A stretch of DNA of 64,000 nt from Glandiceps talaboti (lineage: Eukaryota > Hemichordata > Enteropneusta > Spengelidae): assembly GCF_964340395.1 (NCBI RefSeq), contig NC_135566.1, forward strand, positions 12,714,001-12,778,000, given 5' to 3'. The position numbers and the translations under genes are program-made. Below the pieces are notes generated by a model. The model was not told where the DNA came from. It saw nothing but the letters and a program-made list of their open reading frames with translations, and made no database searches. Below, piece by piece: positions 35,077 through 48,172 of the stretch (positions are counted from its first letter, which is position 1; every line of letters starts with the position of its first letter).

Positions 35077-38000
35077 ATGCCGACTGTACTGACACTGACA
35101 GACGATCCGAAATGCTTCAAGGCAACAGTCGGTGATATAACGAGACTTGATTTATCCAGTCGTGATCTGAAATTTCAGGATTTGAAAGCGCTTGGGTTGT
35201 CAAGATTTCCACGTCTAGAACAACTCGATGTTAGTGACAACAACTTAACAAGCTTCCCGGAAAATCTTCCTTTACAACATCTACGTAAACTGAATTGTTC
35301 CAACAACAGGCTGAAAGATGTTACCTTCCTAAAGCAATTTCCAAAGCTAGAAGAGATCTCCATTGAAATGAATCTTGTCAATGTAAGTAAACTTTTCTTT
35401 TTTAGGGTGTGCTCTTCACTTTACCTCCATGGTGTAAACCATCCAGGAGAAGAAGAAAAAAAAACATGGTTGAGACTAGTTACAACATATATTTTTCAAC
35501 TATTGTTGTTTCAGCATAGACAGTGGAGGAATCAACTGTTGTAATTTGTTTCAAACAATGGAGAAACTTCTGTTGTCATGGTAACATTAACAGCTTGTCT
35601 TTTTGTGTGAATGTTGGTCATTGCTGGGAAACAGTCAAGTTTGGCTCCAGTTTTCTTTGCACCACATACATGTCATGTAATACAATAGACATCCTTTGCC
35701 ACTCTCAAATTCAGAGCAATGGTGGTATACTAGTAACTTCTACCATGGAAGTATAACTTTATACTTCCATGATTTTATTGACACATTGTCATTATACTTC
35801 AAAAGGCCCAAAGCAGTATTATTCTTATCCAAGTCTGAATATCAGACCTATTCACAATAAAAAGAGCGAAAATAACATGTACCACACTTGTCAAAATTTA
35901 GTCCCCTTGACAACATAGGGCACAAGTTAAGTTTATACATATTTTGCAAAAGGTACTCAAAGTATTGTACTTACTGAGGCATACTTAAGCACTACTTGCA
36001 ATTGACTTAACTCAAATCCGTTATTTAGATATAACCATAGACCCTTGTTAGTGGAGGGTCTTTGATATAACTCATAAATTATCCGATGGTGTAATTTATC
36101 ATACATATCAAAAAAATGTACAGGAACTCTCTACTATGCAATCAACAGTTCTAACAATGTCAGAACAAAAATTGTACGGGAACTCTATACTATACAGTCA
36201 ACAATTCTAACAATGCCAGAACACAAATTGTAATGTCATAGAAGGCATGCATTGACATTAAACATAAACATTATACTGGAATGGATTATGTGGCCTTCTT
36301 TAAAGTACTTTTACTTGAGTAAAAAGCTTATAAACCCAGCTTGTGCCACATTAGTGATGATTCATTTCTACTTCCCTTCATTTCAGGTCAATGAAGAATA
36401 CATAGCTGTACATATGCTGCCTGATCTTGTCTTGTACAATGGCCGCTCAACACAGTATGCAAGAAAAATGACTACAGGCTATGAAAACAAACTTTCAGCC
36501 AAGGTAGAATGGTTTTCCTTCATTTGTTCATTGATATCAATACAGCATCAATTGTGTAAAACCAAATATGTCTATGAGAATGTTTAACATTCATTATCAG
36601 TATATCTCATCAGAGTCAATAGGAACCAAAAATAACAAAACTTCTGTGACTATCACAGGGCAACATGTTTTGAGACTACTAAAACATTATTGTGAAGTGT
36701 TCTGCTTGTTCTAGATATTTTCTTAAATTTAATACAAAATTGTTTTGTGTCATGTATTCTGAAAAATTGATCTTTCAGTGATTGCTGTCAGACTTTTGAA
36801 CTTATTGTGTAGGGGCTGTTTTTCTCAAAAGTAAATGTTGTCTTCAACTCGGTTGTCAACATTGAATATTAAGTCATCTGTTACCTTTTCATTGCTTGCT
36901 GTTTTCAAACTTCTTTTCATTTTTATTCCCTTTCATATTTTCTTAATACTACACACACTCATGCTCATAATGTAAGAAACCAAACATTTTCATAAATTTA
37001 ATATTGTGACCTTTGACCTCAGTTACACAGAATCTGGAAAGATAAGTATGAAGACCTATATGCTGGCATTTCTTCTCTTCTTGAATCTGCCCGGATTGAG
37101 AAGGCTCTTAAACGACGGTTACAAGATGTACCCTATGGACCAGCTTCATTGCAGCATTTGAAAGATTATCTAGTAGGTCTAACTAATTCCTCATCTTTGA
37201 ACCAAGAACTTGCCTTCTGAAAAGAAATACAGAAGAAAAGCACACATCTAGCACTGTAAACAGGCTGTAGGACTAGGAGGTACGACCTGCTAACGATGTA
37301 TGTCGACAGCACTGTAAACAGGCTATAGGGCTAGGAGTTACAACCTGCTAACGGTGTATGTCGATAGCGCCATAAACAGGCTATCAATATCTTTGTGAGA
37401 TGTGTTAAATTTATTTCTGAAACAACATTTCCCACCAGGACACCTAACAATGTAATATAATGTGTTTTTGCAGTGATTTACGGTGATGGACTGTGGCACT
37501 ATTGTAATCTTTGTTGGTTTCTGTTTTGTTAAGATTGCATATTTGGTTCAGAAACACATGTCCGTAGCCAAGGAAGAAAAGGAGAATTCAGAGAAAGAGA
37601 AGAAAAGGAAAACTGCAGAGCCTCCAAAGAAGAAACAGAAAATTGGTAATGGTAAAGAGAAGGAGGATAAATGGAGTTCATCTAGGAAGATTAAAATGAA
37701 AGGTGTAAGTATAGGGATGAGGATTTGATATTCATTTTGGATTTTTAATTTCTAAAAACAATTTTATCATGGCTTCGTACTTGAAAAATAATTTGCAAAA
37801 GATTGATAAATGTGTAACATTTTTGTTAATGTACGTACAAAAACACTGGTGCTAACATGAGATAAAGGTAAAGTAAAAAATGATTGAAAATTAACATGAA
37901 AGGCCAGTCCTGGTTTGAAACTTTCACCTTTTCAAGTCCTAACATGTGGCGTAATGGCCATGTTGTGTGAAGCCATAGGTGGAGGGTCTACTTTACCACC

Positions 38001-41000
38001 ACTGTCATTTACTTCCAACAGCTATATATGAGTTTAACTACAATTGAGCCTTGTTCAACCAACAACTAGCTGCACGTTGTTCAGGAAATATAATTCTAGT
38101 GTGTCGAGTGGCACCAATTGATATATTATCCAATGGAGCCAAGAAATGAAATGGTTCACCATTGTAAATCTGTTCCAGGGTTATTCTGTAATGATTAATA
38201 TATGGGGTTGTCAGTAGCCGAGTGGTTAGCTTGTATGACTCTTACCTCTGTAGTCTTGGTTCGAACCTGCCAGGTGTCGACTGAGTTTGATTAATTTACC
38301 ACGCTGTAAGTAAGAAGATTGTCATTCAGTTTGACTCTACCATACAATGCAGGTTTTCCCCGGGTACTCCGGTTTCCTCCAGCACTAACACTGAACCAAA
38401 GGAGTCTATAAATGGGACTAGCTCCTGTTGGTTATCCGATAAATAAATAAAATATACAGTGCTATGAGTACAACTTTCCTTGTAAGAAAGGTTTATCATG
38501 CACAAAGATTCATTAACCTGAAGATTAATTATAACAGATATTTACAGCATTGACCAAATTAAATTTATTTTTTTTGTTAACATATATATTTAACATACCC
38601 ACATAAAAAATTCACAAGTTCATGATATTCCTTATTTCCTTCAGACTGGTCTGCCCCGTAACTTCACACCAGTACACTTTATCAGGTGTCACTCAAAGAC
38701 CAATGATCCTGATGATGAAGATAATAGAGTCTGGAGATGTGCCTTTGAACCTGATCCTAACAATAAAGGTATTTATACAAATTTTGTAAATGACTGTGAG
38801 GGAATGTATGTACAAATGTACAGGAATCCTTGCAGAGTAGATTATTGAATACGCCGTATTCCGGTTATCGAAGAAGCCCCGAAAAGATAAAAGATATGAT
38901 TGTTTGGCCACTAGGGGCGCTGTTTTAGAACCGGAAGTGGGGGCCAGAATTGTAGAGCATTGTTGCAAAGCATAGAGTCTATAGGCATCGTAACCACTGA
39001 CTAAAGATTTTCTGTCATTCCCCGTAACTTTACGCTATAATATTGCATTATCGCCCATCAAATAACGAAATAGCAAATTAACCTCTTGTTCTCCTAATAT
39101 TTCGCGTAAGTTTGGCTCTGCAATTCGACCGTGAGGAAAACCCAAAAGTAGCAACATTTTGAAACGGGTAGTACACTGACATCTCACTCACGTTTTCAGT
39201 GTGACCTCGTCCATTTGCGTTACCGTTGGAGAAATTGTAGCGATTGCTTCCAGTCAAACATCGGAACGGAAAAAGGTACAAAAACAGAGGAAAGAACCCT
39301 CAAAATCACAAGCGGCTACAGTTATTGCAGCTTGTATAAAACCAATCTGATTAAAATCCGATGTAGATGTCGGCTAATCGTTCATTGCTATTTTACTTTC
39401 GTTATTGTGCCTGAATTGACCTTCGTGGTACATGTTTGATCGCCTCCTCTACCGATCAGGACAAAAACGTAAACATGTACCAAGAAGGTCAATTCAGGCA
39501 AAATAACGAAGGTAAAATAGCAATGAACGATCAGCCAACATCTACATCGGATTTTAATCAGATTGGAAGCTGTTGTCAGATTTGTAATTTTCTAATCGTT
39601 CTTTTGTCAAGCAACAGACACCAGTAAGGTAAAGAAATATGTTTATCATGTCTACATCGGGTATATTTCGAAGGTCCTCCGTCCAACTTTCAATGTTTCC
39701 GCTGTCGATTAGTTCTATCTTTGGATGCTTGACATCCACTATTCGTCTCCTCTTCCGTTCTCTCAGAAAATTATCATTTTCTAGTGTTTCAAGACCAAGG
39801 TTGACAGCATTTCTGGCGATATCTAGTAGATTTAGAAGTAGTAATTTTCCACTCTTTTATGAATGCACGGAGTTCTTTTACGACCATTTTGTTGACAGCT
39901 TCATACATCGCCATACTATTAGATGCCATGACGAAAATTCTGGCCCTCACTTTGTCAGATATGGTGCGCCCTCTCGCGATACTTTCCTGCGAAACAACCG
40001 GAAGTTCGATAACCGGAATACGCCGTATTGAGTCATAATAATAATAATGGAGATCTGGGGGAAACATGCAGAAACAAAATTTGCTTCAGAATTGTTTTCA
40101 GTGCATTAACTGAAATACTACTCGTCAGTAATTTTCATTCAATGCAAAGTTGTTTTTTTAGCTCCACTGTCAGCAACAGCTGACCAGAGCTTAAGGGTTA
40201 GGTTGATTCTCCATCGTTATCCGTCAACCTTTTAGCATAACTGAACTGATAAGGTTCATTAGTGCTATAGCTGTGTGGTGTGTGTGTGCGTGTATGTGTG
40301 TGGGTGTCTGTATGTGTGTGTGTGTAATTTTCGTTCAATGCAAAGTTTGTCTTTGTTATAATAGAGAAATGTGATGAGCACACAAAGACGTGTTGTGTTA
40401 TGATAGTGGTATGTACAACTACAAATTGGCTCAAAGCTTACCACGCTAAAAGACCCAAAGTACGAGTATTACCCAGCACAACATACATGTACTAAGGGTA
40501 GATTACTGTAATATAGTGTAATGTTCAAAACTGCTGTGCAATGAGTCGATGTGTGCAATGATTATCTTTTTTATCTTTTTTTCACAAACAGGTGACACAA
40601 CAAATATTGTCGCTACATGTGGCAGTGATTCTGTTTGTCTACTTGATTGCAAAAGTGGTAAAGTGATGAAGAAATATAAACAGCCCAATGAGGTTGGTAT
40701 ATTTATCAAGTATTTGAATACCTGTACTGTTTTCATCAATTCTGCCTGTTCAGAGTTCAGTTGCAGCTAGTGTAGCTTTAAGTTGAATACAGATACAAAC
40801 ATCAGGACATATTCACATATCTGTCAAATGACCTCCTCACAGTGGTCGGAAATGGACACCCTGTTCTGCATTCATCTAAAATAGTAGCCTGCAAACAAAC
40901 TGCAGTCCACTACAAAACATTCTATTATTTTTTATTTTATCACACCTGCCATTGACAATACATGTAAGGTAACACATCTGAGGAGAATGACACTTTGAAA

Positions 41001-44000
41001 CAATGAACAGGAAGATAGTCAAAGCTGGCCTGAGTTCCTTCTGTAGATACCTGTGGTTATACATGTGTGAAAGCCATACATAGCATCCCTTTGTTCCTCT
41101 TCATTACTATTATTATTATTATTTTATTTCTTGTAAGAAAACACGCTACACATGCGTCTCAGCGCATTGTACAGACTGAAGTTTAAAAATTGCAATAAAG
41201 TAAAGAAAATAACAGCACACAAAAGGGGAATAAATGTAAAACTGACCGACTAAAATAATTCACAATGTATAAAAACCAACAAGTTAAAATCAATCACATA
41301 AAATGTTGTCTAAAAAGATGTGTCTTTAAACTACATTTAAAAATGTCAACAGTCATTATATTTCTTATTTCAAATGGACGTGAATTCCACAGAGAGGGTG
41401 AGCACACTGAAAAAGCCCTCTGGCCATAAGATCTATTGAAATTGCCACGTGGTTGGACTAAGAGTAGCTTTTCAGCAGAACGAAGATTTCGTGTTGGAAC
41501 ATAAATGCTAATTACTATGCATTTATTAATTAGGTCATGAATATTAATGCTGTCCAGGACTCCAGTTACAGTTGGGAGATCCCTGATTTGACTCTGACAA
41601 TCATTATTGTTTGTACAAAATTACAACCTTAGACCATGATGCTTAGACCCTCCTATGGTACAACCTATAATTGTATATTTGTACAATTTTGATTGTAAAA
41701 CATATATCAGTTCCCTTTATGGATCTATGCAATTACTTTGCATTAATGAACTTTTCACTAAAGAATAATATAAGTTTCCTTTTATCAGCAATTGTCACTT
41801 TTCTTGTTACTAGGATTTCTATGCCATTGCCTGGACAACAGTAGTCATGGAAATTGGAGGAAAGGAGACACCAACCAATCTGCTAGCAGCTGCCGGCAAG
41901 TCTTGTCAGATCAGATTGTTGTATCCAGTTCAGTTGATTTGTTATGCAAATACTCCAGTGAACAAACAGCCTATCAATGTCTTACTTTTTCATCCAGAAA
42001 AACCAACCTGGCTTTTCAGTGAGTATATTTTTGTATCATTTCCTCTAACTATTTTTATCATGTATCAGTTGCCTACACTAGCGTAATCTTCAAAATATTG
42101 GTGTTGGCTGGCTATGGCATAAGTTGTTCTCGGAATGGGGGACTATTACAATCAGCTTCTGAACTTTGACCTTCAGGGGTAATTATCAAAATCCAACCAT
42201 TGCCTACATATCACAGAGACTTTGAAGTATTTTTTTTTTTTTGCCACAATTTCTTTGAAATCATGTCACTATTCAGTCAAATATGATTTAAGTTAAGTAT
42301 TTGAAAGGGGTGCTGTGTCTTCTATGAAGACTTGTTTTCAATATGTTGGAGATTTTTGGCTATGGGAGAAGGAGGTCTGTTTAGACAGATTTTCATTTCA
42401 GGAAATTAACTTCCAATCAGAAATTGTCATGATGCATCATTGCAGTTTATTAGGATGGTATCTGTATTACACTGTAGTGAATAGTTTCTTAAGGCACACT
42501 GTGTATGGTTCTGTTCTGTACTGAAGTTATACTGGTAAACCTGGACATTTTCGCTAAAGACTTCAATTATTTTCGCTTATTTCACTGGAATATAAAGATG
42601 CAAATCTGAGTAGTGACTAAAATATGTTCTTGTCACATGAACACAATTGTCAATGTACCAGTCTTGGTGGTTTAGTTAAAATTGGTCTTTGAGAACTTGA
42701 TAAAGACTGTAAACTCAGAAAATTTCTAAGTGGTGAAAATACCAAGCTTTAGAGTATTTTACATCAGACAGTTATGAGAAAAAGAATTGGATGTTCCTTT
42801 GAATGGATGAAACTAATCATATTCCTTGATTGTGCTATTATTTCAGTACCCTAGAAAAGAAAAAAATAATTATATAATAAGTTGCTTAGAATTTTTGAGA
42901 AAAGAAGAATTTATCACAGGGAATCATATTACTCACCTCCTTAGGCACACAAATTGAGACAGTGAAGGAAAATTGGTGCTTTTTCTTTCAGCTGTATCTT
43001 CACATAAAAAGGGTTTGTCATTTTGCTAAATCTGTATTATGTTGTTTTTCCTGTTTAACTTAGGTGGTACAAGAGAAGCTGTAACATTATGGGATATTGG
43101 TATCCCTAAGTTACCAAACTATGGCTGTCAGCCTAGGTAAGTTCAATAGTTTGTGCTATCTTCAGGTTGTGTATTTGTAATTTTAAAGAATGAACATGAA
43201 AATTTTAGTGTAATTTATTTTCATCTGTTAATAACTATATTTATATCTAATTAACCCTCTTTGTACAAACAAATGCCCCTTGGGAGAAAGAAAATTAATT
43301 TGTTACATGCACTGAGGTTACAGCTAAGTACTTACTTGAAATTTTCAACTTGTGATGTTTCATGAGGCATGGCTGCTTTACATAGATCAATAAAAATATT
43401 GCAAATCATCAATACACTTTTGAATAGCTCATATTTTTGTTAGTGTTCTCCATCAGGCATCTCGGACAACTTATCATTCATATAATTTTTACAATGTTAT
43501 TTTTTAAAGTATTTAATAAATGTGTTACCTCATTTTTTAATAATTTATGAATTACGCAAGGTATTTCAGTCACTTTGTGTAGTATTGTTGCTGAATCAAA
43601 TTATCTGCTGGAGATAAGTCTTTGATAGAATACTTTCATGTACAAGACAAGACGTTAGAGAGTTGTTGAAAACACAACTAGTGTACTACCACTGAAAACA
43701 TTCAATCATCAAACTATAGATCAACACAAACTACAACTGTTGACATCAGACCATGGCCGAACAGAACCTGTTACAAACAAGGAAAGCAAACAAATGAATT
43801 GGATTGACACGATATACAGCATGTATTGGAAGTACAGAGACTTATATTACATTCACATCATTTGATAAGAATAGTTTTATGGCCACTTTACATAATAGTT
43901 CATGTTCACAAACAATTTCCAGTTTTCCTGACATTTCATGTACAGATAAAGATGTCATTAAACTGTTCTTATCAAACCATGGTGTGTAATACAAGTCTCT

Positions 44001-46861
44001 GCTGTTCCAACATGCTGAGCCAAGTGTTATTAAACCAATTCATTTGTTTACTTTCCTTGTTTGCAGTAGATTCAGTTCGTCCCCAGTCTGATGTTGGCAG
44101 TTGTAAAAGCTATTGTCATGTGGTAGATTCAAAAGTGGATGGTCATGTGAAAATAATCGTCCTGTAGTCAGGATTATAGGATCATCACTGAAAAAGGTTG
44201 AATTTGCCACCACTTGAGAAAAATTCACTATGCCAGTATAATTACATGAGTGTCCGTTTGCAGCTTGTATCAACATCTTGTCATATAATAATCATTTTTA
44301 GTTTGTATCTATGATGACTTGCCGTCATTGTACCTTTCTTACACTGCACTATAAAAAATGTGTTATTTTTTTGAGCAGACAGCTGTGTAGCTTCAAAGCA
44401 GTATCAGATGTCTTAAACCTAGCTGTATTACCTAGGACAGGTCAAAGGTCAGACAGGTTAATCGGTGGCTGTGATGATGGTATTTATGGATGGGATCTTG
44501 ATGAGAAAATTGATTCCAAAACCAGGTTGGTCTGATTTCCTTTATGCGAATCACACATATGTTTCTATTCATGCATGATAACATATTAAAGGTTTCCTGG
44601 GAGTTAATAATTTGCATCTAAATGATCAATATTCACAGGAAAATCTTTTACACTAAAATGTCCATTATCTGAATTATTCGGTCATCCCAACTCACCTTGT
44701 ATCCCCCCGAAAAACAACAACACCTTTCTTCTATTGTTTATATCCATGCCTTGGTGAATATGTATTTTGTTACTGAACTGAATGATGTAGAATGGGTCAG
44801 AGCATACTGCTCATATTATCAAATAGTTTGAGATTGCGAAGTATTTCAGAACAGGTGATAGTGTTCAGAGAAAAATTGTTCTTAGACAGGTTTGAGGTCA
44901 TTCTGAATACCAATGTCCTTTCCTTAAGACACTAAATATTTATATTTTTATAATTACAGGCAAGTTTCTGTAGAATATTTATTGCCATCCTGCAAACAAA
45001 AAGAAGAAATATTTGTGGATGGACTAGCTGTGGTTCAAGATGACATCATTGGTAAGGTCAAAGGTCAAAGTTTTATGCAAAGTGGTTTGTCTTATACAAG
45101 GTAGACATGTAGTCATAGGCATCATAATGTACCTTGTCATAATGAATGTCGATAAACAAATTAAGTAGTTTTAACTGTTTAATAGTCTATAGGGTACACA
45201 CCATGACAGGGCGTCCTCACACATCAGTCAACCCCTCCCACGAGAGAGGAGGCCAGTTAGGGCAGAATGACATGACGTTTCTTACAATTATATTCATAGT
45301 TATGGCAAAATAAAATAGTCAGTCTGTACAAATAATGTATATATGTAGTTGAACTACAGATTCAAGACTATAGCACTAAGTATGTACTAATATTTTAGGT
45401 TGCTATTTAAACCCAAATATTTTATTGAACCCCATGATTTGTGTAAGCACTGCCACATTGAAGGCATACAGATTATATTAGTCTAGTTCCTGATGGACCT
45501 TATTCCGTACTATGTTATCTTCATACGTCAGGAACTAGATTAGGATTATATAGGAACATAGTTTTTGTGTCAAACCGACTTTTTCTGTAGCTGTCCCAAA
45601 TTTTTTTTAAAACTATGTTTCTTGCCTAAATTTTAATTCTCATCCAACTCTAAATGTTATGCCTACTGGCAGGAATATTCTTTTTTATGATTTTCCATGA
45701 TGTCATGAAATAATGATAATTTTCTCCCTTTCTTTCTTCATCAGCTACTAAATTCTCTAGGCTGACTGAAGATGATGAATTTGTGTCAGACAGTGTTATT
45801 CATATATGGAATGTTACAGAGACAGATAGTCAGCTTGGTAAAAGGAAAACTGATTTTGAGATAATACCAACAAAAGTGGTACATTCGCTACAATGGAAAA
45901 GTATCAATGAGATTTATCTGTATCTGAGTTGTCGTAAAGGTATGTATCATGCTCTGTGAATTTCATAGGAAGATCGGGTGAATATGAATAAATCTTCCTG
46001 TGGTGCTTTGATGGTGGGGGTGGGGGGGGGTTGCATTTCATTATCATGTGCTGGTAGCTCCTTATTTTTCATGAAAACATCGATTTTGTTTCAGTAAATA
46101 TATTTGCCGCTCACAAGTTTTCTATCTTTCATTTATACTGCATTTACTACTTGTAGTGTAAGTAAACTGATATCATTTTCTACTCAATACAGATTCAGGC
46201 GTTGTGGCTGCAGGAGATGATAAGGGGAACATACACCTCTATGATGTGTCAAAGGTCACCAGTTCAAAGGTGAAAGGTGACAGTATTGCTGCCAGTCAGG
46301 TAAGAAACAGTTATAGTGATTTTCATATTTTAAAATCATATTTGATTCTATTTTTGTTGAGAGGTCTACAATTACCATACTGAGCGACGCTAGTGTCGTT
46401 ACTAGAGCAAGGGCCCAGTACTTTCAAGAGAGTAAGACTAATTTACATATGTTTCTAGTTTTGTGGATTAATCTATAATTTATGCAAAATTATGCATGTT
46501 TTAACATTACCCACTCTTACAATAAAAATCATCAAAACCATAGAAATCGAATAATTTGTCGAAAAGTTGTTGACAAGATTAATTATTCTAATAAAATCAT
46601 GTCAAGTGAATATGTTGAACAGAGTCTACACAAGGGTAATGATATCACCTTTGAGCAAAAGTTATATTCTTGTACAAATTTATCTATTTTCAAATCTTTT
46701 TCCTGTCTTATTACTTTCTATAGGTGTTAGACTGGCCAAGCAGTGTCCTGGATGATGACTCTGATTACATTCTTATTAATCACATTGACATCAGCTCTGA
46801 TCTCAAAACCATCGTAGCAGTCACACAGAATAACATTGTATGTGTATGGAAAGCTAAATGA
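35077..46861 (+). CDS. LRWD1: LRWD1 / ORCA, leucine-rich repeat and WD repeat protein, 635 aa, 13 exons
   Basis: Exons are 35077-35382, 36387-36503, 37023-37172, 37552-37704, 38645-38768, 40592-40692, 41814-42018, 43064-43136, 44379-44525, 44960-45051, 45745-45939, 46193-46299 and 46724-46861. Phases join throughout (1908 nt with stop). Residues ~20-105 are leucine-rich repeats (RLDLSSRDL, LEQLDVSDN, LRKLNCSNN, LEEISIEMN). Residues ~105-190 are a helical segment with IWKDKYEDL and VPYGPASL. Residues ~195-242 are Lys-rich with the NLS-like PPKKKQK. Residues ~245-635 are WD-type repeats, with VWRCAFEP, VTLWDIG, IYGWDLD, VIHIWNV, NIHLYDV and VCVWKAK. Human LRWD1 (647 aa) binds and stabilises the origin recognition complex and associates with repressive histone marks. 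Colinear similarity to it is clear end to end. Introns carry SINE, MITE and foldback elements but no exon is broken. Confidence 0.96.
36114..36235. repeat. 61-62-bp tandem duplication in LRWD1 intron 1
   Basis: GGAACTCTCTACTATGCAAT followed by CAACAGTTCTAACAATG-CAGAACA-AAATTGTA occurs twice in a row with few differences. Confidence 0.75.
37243..37385. repeat. ~63-bp tandem repeat in LRWD1 intron 3
   Basis: GCACTGTAAACAGGCTGTAG, then GCTAGGAG-TAC-ACCTGCTAACG-TGTATGTCGA, is repeated twice with a third partial unit ending AAACAGGCTAT. Confidence 0.75.
38204..38455 (+). mobile_element. tRNA-derived SINE in LRWD1 intron 4
   Basis: The head has an A box TAGCCGAGTGG (38215-38225) and a B box GGTTCGAACCT (38258-38268) with tRNA-like spacing. 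The body has the segment TTTTCCCCGGGTACTCCGGT TTCCTCC, common in many animal SINEs. The element ends in (AAAT)n. It differs from the 22794-23154 SINE in head, body and tail, so two SINE families are present. Confidence 0.8.
38848..40029. mobile_element. 1.2-kb foldback transposon in LRWD1 intron 5
   Basis: The outer ends AATACGCCGTATTCCGGTTA and TCGAA recur in reverse complement at 40000-40029. A second pair of inverted arms lies inside (about 39343-39437 against 39470-39566), with GATTAAAATCCGATGTAGAT conserved. The segments between are not mutual complements. The right-hand segment carries a decayed coding remnant on the minus strand (39554-39929). Target duplications were not clear (TGA or TTGA possible). 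This is a non-autonomous or degenerate element. Confidence 0.75.
39554..39929 (-). pseudogene. frameshifted remnant of a SAP-like transposon protein
   Basis: A frame opens at an ATG (39927-39929) and encodes a SAP-like helix pair (MVVKELRAFIKEWKITTSK). Near 39815-39825 a single-base frameshift moves coding to another frame, which continues with ARNAVNLGLE, a basic KRRRI and WTEDLRNIPDVDMINIFLYL up to a stop at 39554. From memory this resembles the N-terminus of a large SAP / SWIM zinc-finger / YqaJ-nuclease protein family that is multicopy in corals, sea urchins and lancelets. The zinc finger and nuclease are absent here. The family assignment is inference and needs a search. Confidence 0.5.
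41105..41610 (-). mobile_element. retroposon-like repeat with (ATT)n tail in LRWD1 intron 6
   Basis: The plus strand starts with (ATT)n followed by a 500-bp body with ATTCCACAGAGAGGGTGAGC and AAAGCCCTCTGGCCATAAGA. Read on the minus strand it ends in an AAT-type tail, as for LINE or SINE 3' ends. No reverse-transcriptase frame was seen, so it is a 3' fragment or a non-autonomous element. Confidence 0.45.
43714..44315. mobile_element. MITE family B, diverged copy 4 in LRWD1 intron 8
   Basis: The left end CTATAGATCAACACAAACTA is matched by TTTTTAGTTTGTATCTATGA at the right end. AGCTTGTATCAACATCTTG near the right end corresponds to the TATCAACATGTTG of copy 3. At 600 bp it is longer than the others. 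A roughly 30-base GTAACAGGTTCTG/GGAAAGCAAACAAATGAATT stretch on the left has a reverse-complement counterpart near 44036, so a second element may be inserted inside. Confidence 0.55.
45184..45288. mobile_element. MITE family A, copy 3, in LRWD1 intron 10
   Basis: It begins AGTCTATAGGGTACACACCA, contains GGGCGTCCTCACACATCAGT CAACCCCTCCC and GGAGGCCAGTTAGGGCAG, and ends near CGTTTCTTAC. It is in the same orientation as copies 1 and 5. Confidence 0.75.
45478..45545. repeat. short inverted repeat in LRWD1 intron 10
   Basis: TAGTCTAGTTCCTGATG pairs with the reverse complement of CGTCAGGAACTAGATTA across a 35-bp loop. It may be a very small MITE. Confidence 0.55.
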
Positions 46862-47379
46862 AATGTCTAGTTTTGTATACTGTGCTACACTATTTGAATA
46901 CTGTGTTTCATGAGTTCATGTGGACTGTAATGACGTCATCAATCCTGTCTTATCAGCGTTTTCTTGAGGGAAAAGGAGATTAGACTGTGCCCACAATGGC
47001 TGATGTCAGTCTAGTGATTAGAGGATGTTCCTATTATTTTCACAGAATATTCCTATGTCAAACAGTAGTTGTGAATTTACATATCAATACATTCATGTAC
47101 ATAATTTTGTGTGTGATTTTGTTACTTTTTTCTTGTGAGAACTGTGGAAGCCATATTGCATTGTCATTTGTATCTGTATCTGTATATATACGTCGAATGA
47201 TTGACAGAATGAGAAGCCACTCTCATGCATATCAACCAAAACAGCATCAACATACATTGCCATTAGAGAGAATTCAGAGGTCACATGTCTGTAATATCAA
47301 GGTCAAAGGTTAATTATGCTGTATGAATCTTATCCAGTTGTTTCATACAAGGAATGTAAAGTTCATGTGAATCCAAGTA

Positions 47380-47461
47380 TCACTCTCACCAGCCTCCTGT
47401 CATGTGTGAGAAGTGTTGACCAATGTGTGAGGGCGCCCCATCATGGTGTACCTTACAGACT
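47380..47461. mobile_element. MITE family A, copy 4 (reverse orientation)
   Basis: It contains CTCTCACCAGCCTCC, GTGTGAGGGCGCCCCATCAT and the end GGTGTACCTTACAGACT. The opposite end is lost. It matches copy 2 in orientation. Confidence 0.75.
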
Positions 47462-47934
47462 AAGTGTCCAACTGTGTGTATAAAGTTTTAGATGCACAGA
47501 AGTTTCAAATCATGTTTTTCCAATATATGAGTGAAGAGTTCACAAACATCACATCATGTCTGTACCCATTGTTTGAAAAACAGATAACACGTACCTCGCA
47601 GGTGAGAGTATACATATTTTGTGACCCAATGATTGTGAATTGTGTTCCTTTACGAATTGGATGTCAGTGACTTTTTGTTTGAGTAAAACATTGTACTTTC
47701 AAAACTTGTTAGTCAGTGATGAGACAGTAGATGGACTGCAGCAGTGTACAATGTGACACATTTTTAAAGATATTTTTGTAAATCATGTTTTAAAATCTAC
47801 CAAATTAATGTTATGAATGTTTCCTGTGCTTTTATTACATTTATATTTTTTTACTGATTTTTACCTGAAAGAATTACGACTCTGGTAATCAAGCCTTTGG
47901 TTAGATACAAAATTAAAATTAAAATATATCGTTC

Positions 47935-48172
47935 TTCGATGTGGTAGATTACACAAGTGGGTGATAGTGTTTCCTCTGTTGTGTGATTCTAATCACCCTG
48001 TGATCAAGACATAGTAAACATTGGAAGTCCCAAAACAGCACTGCAAGTTTATGGAACTCTGTCAATAAAACTCTGCATGCCTCCCTACTGAGACTATAAT
48101 TACACTAACAGTAGCTTATCACTGTTGCATCAACATGTTGCAACAATAGTTTCAGTTTGTGTCTATCTTAGT
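47935..48172. mobile_element. MITE family B, copy 5
   Basis: It contains GTGGTAGATTACACAAGTGG, CACCCTGTGATCAAGACATA, CATCAACATGTTG and ends CAGTTTGTGTCTATCTTAG, as in the other copies. The outer left repeat is missing. Confidence 0.7.

Noticed and set aside
38204-38290. Possible tRNA gene with A and B boxes
   Set aside because: It lacks a foldable cloverleaf acceptor stem and continues into a SINE body with an AAAT tail. It is a tRNA-derived SINE head.
39078-39440. Short open frames in the left half of the LRWD1 intron 5 element
   Set aside because: They show no similarity to the remnant in the right half or to any known domain, and overlap the inverted arms.
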